DNA of 64,000 nt, from contig NC_079219.1 of NCBI RefSeq assembly GCF_029633865.1, forward strand, positions 11,591,420 through 11,655,419, read 5' to 3'. Made by a program: the position numbers and the translations under genes. Position 1 is the first letter of the stretch. Each line of letters starts with the position of its first letter. Of this stretch, positions 57,990-64,000 are shown piece after piece. The DNA comes from Lampris incognitus (lineage: Eukaryota > Chordata > Actinopteri > Lampriformes > Lampridae). A model generated the notes under the pieces. It made no database searches, was not told the DNA's origin, and saw only the letters and a program-made list of their open reading frames with translations.

Positions 57990-58807
57990 AATGGCTGATG
58001 CCGAACACTTCATTTTATTGTGACATCTGCCCACTGGCCGCGGTGCCGAGCAGCCCGCCGTCTGGACCCACACACAGTCGTTTTAGCACGGAAATGAAGA
58101 ACCGGACTGGTACCGGGAGATAGATCGGTGGGGGTTTTTTTCCTCCTCCTCTCCGGTCTCCGGGTTTAACCTCCAGGGGATCGCCATTAAACAATAAGCG
58201 CATTTTTTTTTTTTGCGTTTATGTATCAATATGATCCGCGCGCGCACCGCGGCTAATTGTTACAGTGTGGCCACTATGCAACGTTAAAACACATAAAATA
58301 CCGCATCCCCTAACGTAAACCACATATATCCACCAAATCCGCTTTATTAAAACAGAAAACAACCCAGCCGGAGTCCTCTATCAGCCGGTAAAAACGGCCG
58401 GCGGCGTACCGTTATACTCCGGCTCCCGTACCGCCCGATGCTCCCCCCGGTACCGGGCCGGTACCAGAACCATCCGCACCAGAGCAGGGCGGAGGTTCTG
58501 GTTCTGTCCTGGTTCACACAGGCCGCGACCAGTCCCCGCTCTCACCTGACTGGGCCTCACCTCGCAGGTTCCGCTGGATCCGGGCAGATCCACCCCGGCC
58601 GGTCCGCTCCGGTGCCGGCAGCAGAAACAAAAGCCCGCCGATCGGTCCCGACAGGTCCCGGTTCTGTCGGTCCGCAGACACACACAGAGATTATGGGTCG
58701 GTTGTTGTGTCGGTGACGCGCCTCCCGGTGGTCCGTGGTGTTGTCGGAAGAGCAGGGCAGAAAAAAAAAGTGTGTGGCGGGGGGAGCGCGGGGGGGGGCG
58801 AGCGAGC

Positions 58808-58844
<37 letters not shown>

Positions 58845-58860
58845 CCCTGCACACTGGAGT
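57990..58860 (-). promoter_or_regulatory. CpG-rich block, probable gatad2b promoter and 5' non-coding exon
   Basis: This is the only strongly GC- and CpG-rich stretch of the window outside exons (ACCGGACCGG-type words, GCGCGCGC). On the minus strand, two consensus splice donors occur (CGAG/GTGAGG after 58561; CAG/GTGAGAG after 58546), fit for a 5' UTR exon. The first coding exon of gatad2b begins just after an acceptor (CTCCTCAG at 43620-43613), so an upstream non-coding exon is required. A (GA)n tract at 58811-58841 adjoins it. Confidence 0.6.
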
Positions 58861-59492
58861 TTCCTATAGAAAAATAACCGGACACCCACCACTTTCCGTT
58901 TTCTCCAGTAGATAGACAGCTGAACGACAGACGGCCTCCTATAGGGCGCAGACGCTCATCTTAAGAATTTGGGTTTTTTTTTTTAAATACAGAAACTCAG
59001 CCATTTCCAAATGTATTGGACAACTGTTCAGAATAGGGACAATAAGTCAAACGATTGTTATACAGCCAATAAATGATTGGATATTTGTAAGGACCACCAA
59101 ACGAGCTTGATTGAAAACAAAATAGAGGGACGTAACAGTGAAAATAACCCGATGTGATAATTTTCCATTGTTACAAATATCTTGCCCTCAATTCTGCTAC
59201 ATAGCGGCAGACGGCTGGTACTGCACATTTCATTTCCATTAGGAATAAAGAGCAGAACCTGGACGGTGTTATTCAGATCCAGGACGGGTTTTATTAGTCG
59301 CCACTAAACGAACCTCCATTGGTTTTTGAGCCCACAGCTCCAACTGGTTTACATCTAAAATGTCCGATGGCTAAATTAACCCTTACTGGAAAAGAAGGGA
59401 GACAGACTGGTTTAAGAACCCCAGTGGCCTTATTAGAAGGGGTCTGATGTCAAAACAGGGTCACCACACAGACTCGTCAGAGTATAAAATCG
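58861..59492. other. Intergenic between gatad2b promoter and IQGAP 3' end
   Basis: No gene recognised; it may contain gatad2b upstream regulatory DNA. Confidence 0.4.
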
Positions 59493-59498
59493 TTTATT
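59493..59498 (-). terminator. Polyadenylation signal, IQGAP gene (candidate)
   Basis: AATAAA on the minus strand (context CTAATAAACG), about 0.9 kb after the stop codon. Confidence 0.4.
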
Positions 59499-60378
59499 AG
59501 GGATAAAGTTTGAATATAGTGTAGAAAATATATAGTAAAGTAGATGTAAAAGCTTAAAATTCTTCTAATGATACATCTTTAAAAAACCCAACTCCCTTCA
59601 GGGACAGGATTATGTGGATTTAGTGTTGATGCCGATGGTTTTACCAGATATTTCCCTTTCAGAGCTGGAAACCCCCCCCCCCCCCCCATAAAAGAATGAA
59701 TCTTAAGACAGGAGGACAGACACTTAAACTCCATGACAAACACTAACACTTAAAAAGACAGGACAGAACAGAATACATTTACAGATTCTAGAGCAGATTT
59801 ACACGAAGGCTGGTAATCATCAGTATTCAGGTCGGAAAGGCCAGGTGTGTGTATGTATGTGTATGATTTCTACCGCAGCCAGGCTTTACTTTTCACATGG
59901 CTTTTCAACAAGACACCAACCTATCCTTTGGTCCTCGGAGGATATTGCACTGGATCGAACCCGGGTGACTGGAATAGCCTTGATTGTGTATGTGGTGTGT
60001 ATTAAGTATACAGTGAAAGTACTGATGATGCATAATACAGAAAATGAGTTCGAAGAGATGACATTAAACAGTGTATTGATACAACACTTACGGTTCAATT
60101 ATTGATTAGAGAAATCTGATCCTTTTGAAGCTGAACTGCTCAGACAGCGGGTGGAAGTGAGATGTGAACACATTTTAATAAAGCAGACAGAACTCAAACT
60201 GCACTATGATGGTGGGACCCGGTTCCTAATGGCTGCTGGACAGCTAATGAGAATCGTGCCAGACTTGGTGTCTGCGATCATGATCGAATGAATGGATGGA
60301 TGGTGGAAAAAGAAGATGAGCTGCTGATTAACATGTGGAATGATGAGTTGGTGCAGGGATAGGAAGTAGGAAATGGTG
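59499..60378 (-). other. Probable 3' UTR of the IQGAP gene
   Basis: Non-coding sequence after the stop at 60379-60381. It contains a C-run at about 59671-59687 and no coding similarity. Confidence 0.45.
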
Positions 60379-60502
60379 TCACTTTTTGAAGAATTTCTTG
60401 TTAAGGAGGAAGATGAGAAGGTTGACGTTGACTTTGGCTTTAAACATTTTCATCACTGCTACACCTTCATATTGGAGCTGTAACAAATCCTGCACACACA
60501 CA

Positions 60503-60557
<55 letters not shown>

Positions 60558-61366
60558 GAGCTTTGTGTTGATCTGAAAACATGTCCTGATTCTGTTGCAA
60601 ATAGACTGCAGGTGTCTTTAAATATTCAGATATTCTGTTATAATTCAAATACACAACATTATGTCTGGCTTTAGCCCTACAGTTCCTGATACTTAGCCTG
60701 GTTTAAACAGCCATTACCCTGGTTTTACCCAGGTAGGTGGCCTGCTTTTGGCTTGCCTTGACCTAGAATTTAACCTGGTTTGACTTGCTACTTGGCCTGT
60801 GTTTGACCTGGCATTTGGCCCAGTATTTAACCTTGTTTGACCTTGTATTCGGCCTGTATTTGGCATGAATTGACCTGGCATTTGGCCTGATATTTAACTT
60901 GGTTTTTGGTTACCTGGTATTTGAGGGGAAACTGTTCCATTTCGACCCCCAAGAATCGAGCGTTAACCAGGAAGCTTCCTCTCTCCTCTGCCGGGACGAA
61001 GTCGAACACAACGTTCTTAAACCTGAAAACACACACATACACTTCCTGTTAGTACTGTACCGACACCCCGTAACATAGTAGAATGACGTGTGTGGTTGTG
61101 CGTATGCTAACTGTGTAACTGGCAGGTCCTCGATCTCAAGCAGAACTCCCTTCTCACGCAGCCGGGAGGCGCTGTATGACAGACTGGGTGATTTCTTCTT
61201 TCCTCTGGACTCTGCCTTCTTGTTGGTCTTTCTGCAGGGAGACAAGTTGCTGAGGACAATATACACAGGTGTGTGTGTGTGTATGAATTAAGTGTGTGTA
61301 AATGGACTGAGTGTGTGTGTAGATGCAGTGAGTTTTCATGTGTGTAGATTGAGTATGTGTGGATGC

Positions 61367-61440
<74 letters not shown>

Positions 61441-62822
61441 CTGAGTAAAGATCAAGTCATTCTCTGTCCACATGTCTCAAAAGCCTCATCTGGCAGATCT
61501 TTAAGCATGGAGGAATATATGGTATTAACACTGCAGGAAGAAATTAAAATAGCAACCCTCCTTTTGTTTGAATGTCTTTGAATAGAGAGGAAGAGATGTG
61601 GACAGAAAAACAAGCAAACCTGTACACAATTGTCAAAGAGTTACAGTCTAACAACAGGACCTCTTACAGGTAACATAGTATCACAGTACTGATACACATG
61701 GTACATAGACAAATGACCAGGAAGTTATTACTTGGGTAACATGGATTTTGTTTGCAGGTATAATTTGAATGAAAAATGTGCACAAACTTTTTTAAATTAT
61801 TTTGGCAAGTGGCCATGGTGTAATCTGGTTGGTGTGGTGAGTACTTAAACCCCTGCCTTGTCCAGTATATTCCTAAAACCAGACACCTTGTCCTGCATAA
61901 TCGTCTGCAACTCTATGTGTGTGTGTGTGTGTGTGAGAGAGATATCGTATGGGGGTGTTTGTGTACAGACGTGTCTGTGGTCAGGTTGTCCAGACAGGAA
62001 GTAATGTATTGGCTGTAGAAGTCGATCTGCTGGCTGTGAAAGGCACTCTTGGCATGGAGATTATCCAGTGTCTGTCTGAACTTCACAAGTTCCACCCCGC
62101 GTCGCTGACGATATAAACGCTGATGACGAATGTCCTGGAGGAGAGATGAGGGGTGGAGAGGAGGTGTGTTTTAAAACTCGAACAGACGAAGACGTTTCCC
62201 TCCACGGCTGGGACGATGAAACCAGATATTTTATGGGTGTTTGTACCTTGGCTATCAGCTGCAGTATCTGTGTGTCACAGTTAGGGGGCGTCAGGACCCC
62301 CAGGCTCTCCAGGCGACGGAGGTTCCTCACAATCTTTCTCTTCTTCTCCTCCAGACGGAGGTTTCCATCGGCAACAAGAGACTGGTTCCTCTTCATCTTG
62401 TCAGGCGTGCGTGCATCACGCTGGACACGCCTATGAATCATCCAGTCATGCTGCACTTCCTGGATAGAACAGGAGAGAAAGAATAAAAGAAAGATTAAAA
62501 AAGAAAAATCAAACTGGGACAAACAAGTTGCGCTTCATAGGACTGGCCATATATATATGGTAGCGCTACTTGAGATGGGCCTACATTTGAGCACCTGAAC
62601 CAAACAACGGAAAGCCATTTTACCGATGATGGAAACAGAGGGATGGAAAGGCACCTTTTGTGTGTGTCTGTATGGATATCTGTCCGTTTTTGTCAGCATA
62701 TGTCTGTGTGTGTGTGTTTCTGCGTGTACCTGTTCATGTGAGATAGAAGCCCTCAGAACCTCGTTCAGAGAGTCTCCTGGCTGGGTCCGGATCACATCGA
62801 TGATCAGCTGCTTAGTGCTATA

Positions 62823-62877
<55 letters not shown>

Positions 62878-63346
62878 ATCTTGTTGAGGTTCATGAACAG
62901 GACTATGATTCAATAACGGGTGGAGATAAAGGGTGTGGCTAATCGAGTGTGGCACAGCGGGGTGTGGACCAGCTGTCCTGAGTTAGTCCAATTAAAGCAG
63001 GACAGATAAATCGGTTCCAAAGCCCAAACGAGGACACGCAAGAGCCAAGGAGAGAGCTATGCGGGTCCACATCCCCACAGCCTTCCTGGGCATGGGTGTG
63101 CGGGACCAGTTTATCTGTGCTGAGTTAGACTAACTCGGGATGGTTGGTCCACACCCTAACTCTGCCACACAGGTGAAGCCAACAGGTTAAGACTGCTGGC
63201 TCGGCTCGCCTACCTGAGCAGGATTCCTTTGGCATCGGGCTGGTCGTTCGAGTCTTTGAAGATGTCAAACTTGCTGGTGAGGGTGAGAGACACTTCTGTT
63301 TTACAAGAGTCCGACCCAGATTCTGCCTGGTGTCCTGCAGGCTCTC
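60379..63346 (-). CDS. iqgap3: IQGAP (IQGAP3-like) C-terminal exons, 5' part outside window
   Basis: Seven exons (5' to 3'): 63346-63214, 62817-62730, 62459-62247, 62134-61971, 61231-61112, 61022-60914, 60489-60379, with matching phases throughout. The translation includes KTEVSLTLTSKFDIF, TKQLIIDVIRTQPGDSLNEV, KMKRNQSLVADGNLRLEEKK, VELVKFRQTLDNLHAKSAF, SRLREKGVLLEIEDLPVTQF, VEMEQFPLKYQ, and DLLQLQYEGVAVM with VNVNLLIFLLNKKF at the end. This is the RasGAP C-terminal (RGCT) domain of IQGAPs, which binds CLIP-170, beta-catenin and E-cadherin in IQGAP1. IQGAPs are cytoskeletal scaffolds and Cdc42/Rac1 effectors. The paralog call is from synteny. The start of exon 63346 is less certain; an alternative AG gives 63334. 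The donor at 61971 (GTCTGT) is weak but required by phase. Confidence 0.9.
60490..60554 (-). repeat. (GT)n abutting the acceptor of the last IQGAP exon
   Basis: In transcript sense, about 60 bases of GU repeats (with a CGCGCG interruption) end in GTGTGCAG at the exon border. Confidence 0.92.
60690..60914 (-). repeat. 10-13-bp minisatellite starting at an IQGAP exon end
   Basis: In transcript sense, the exon end AAATACCAG/GTAACC is followed by about 18 degenerate copies such as AAATGCCAGGTCA, AATACAAGGTCA and AAACCAGGTTA. Confidence 0.8.
61368..61438 (+). repeat. (GT)n microsatellite in IQGAP intron
   Basis: About 70 bp of perfect TG repeats; CA in transcript sense. Confidence 0.95.
62818..62876 (-). 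repeat. (GT)n abutting an IQGAP acceptor
   Basis: In transcript sense, about 50 bases of GU repeats end in GTGATATAG at the border of exon 62817-62730. Confidence 0.92.
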
Positions 63347-64000
63347 CTGAGGAGAGGAGCAAGACTGAATCAAAGCATGCAACACTATCCGAGGCTGATT
63401 AGACATGTCTGGCAGAAAACGACCCAGGTAGCACAGCAAGGCAATCCTCACAGATCATCTCAAAACAAGGAGGACAAAGAAAGCAAGGAAGAGTGTTTCC
63501 CCTAGAACGTTTTCCTATTAGTAGGCCAGGGTAGTGAGACGTAGGTATTTTGTTGACTGGGGTGACGTGGGGGTCCTCAACATTTCATTTTTGCATATCT
63601 CGCTTAAGTTTTGTTCAGTTTTTTTTTTCATCATACCAAGACTACAGTTAAACTTTTCACAGCCTTCTGTTTCGCCGTGGTCATTTTTGTCGCTATCTGG
63701 CAAAAACCACATTTCTGCAAAGGCGCCAACTTCACAGGAACTGAAAAAAATCCTTCCATCATTTTAAAACCAAACATTACATATTTGCAGGCTTTGAAAC
63801 ACTTCATTTGTCTGGGGACACTGAGGTATTCATAAGTCTTACATGTACAAATAAATTTGGCTTACTTGAGATAATAACTCAATTTTACGATAGGTATTTT
63901 TAACCCAACACAATAAAAAAAAAACATGTGGTATTAGCATGTGGGCACAATCTTACACAGTACACATACTACAAAAGTAAAATAGCAGAATAATGACAGT
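63347..64000 (-). other. IQGAP intron, nothing recognised
   Basis: No further exon of the IQGAP gene was recognised to the window end. The next upstream exon lies outside. Confidence 0.5.

Noticed and set aside
57694-58123. Small plus-strand genes near the CpG block
   Set aside because: Short frames with no recognisable motif, no splice or start context; no support.
58381-58892. Overlapping open frames on both strands in the CpG-rich block
   Set aside because: High GC makes stop codons rare; no family resemblance. Better explained as promoter and 5' UTR.
63518-63835. Small gene at the right edge of the window
   Set aside because: Open frames on both strands are short and AT-rich; the region is an IQGAP intron with no recognised exon.

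Overview
This window is nuclear DNA from a ray-finned fish, most likely a teleost. The evidence is vertebrate intron-containing genes, a very high load of fish-type retroposons (L2/CR1-like and L1/Tx1-like LINEs, tRNA-headed SINEs, Tc1 and hAT relics, a Ty3/gypsy element) and dense CA/GT microsatellites. There is no operon structure, no rRNA, no CRISPR array and no recognisable functional tRNA gene.

Four host genes are present. (1) The 3' part of an ANKRD34-family gene lies at 1-1352 (+), with a long 3' UTR. (2) A complete seven-exon MS4A (CD20-like) four-span membrane protein gene lies at 21779-27379 (+). (3) A complete gatad2b (p66-beta, NuRD/MeCP1 subunit) coding region lies on the minus strand at 32836-43610. 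It has ten coding exons whose lengths sum to an uninterrupted 667-codon frame. Its probable 5' non-coding exon and promoter sit in a CpG-rich block near 58.0-58.9 kb, giving a first intron of about 15 kb. (4) The last seven exons of an IQGAP gene (IQGAP3-like) lie on the minus strand at 60379-63346 and run off the window. ANKRD34A, GATAD2B and IQGAP3 all map to human 1q21-q22, so the block looks like conserved synteny. This is inference and it guided the paralog guesses.

The space between genes is a transposon graveyard. From 3.6 to 5.8 kb there are L1-like pieces in opposite orientations and a Penelope-like fragment carrying a hammerhead-ribozyme-like motif. From 5.8 to 9.6 kb there is a young gypsy element with intact 191-bp LTRs and a 5-bp target duplication but no protease or most of gag. 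From 10 to 19.8 kb there is a stack of LINE relics inserted into one another. At 19.8-20.3 kb there is an inverted pair of 135-bp tRNA-like units bounded by TG and CA. Related units reappear as direct terminal repeats of a 393-bp miniature LTR element at 47.5 kb. Intron 1 of gatad2b (43.6-58.5 kb) holds several minisatellites, a Tc1 element, two copies of a 202-bp hAT-type MITE, a gypsy integrase relic, and a fused ELAVL/FBXO39 gene-fragment relic.

The most notable observations are: a 7-unit tandem repeat forming the start of the gatad2b 3' UTR that appears to have grown out of the last codons and stop codon; a repeat in an IQGAP intron that appears to have grown out of an exon-end/splice-donor sequence; GU-repeat tracts directly at several 3' splice sites; the tRNA-like miniature LTR element; and the ELAVL/FBXO39 chimera. 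All similarity calls are from recognition of protein and repeat patterns by eye. No database search was possible.
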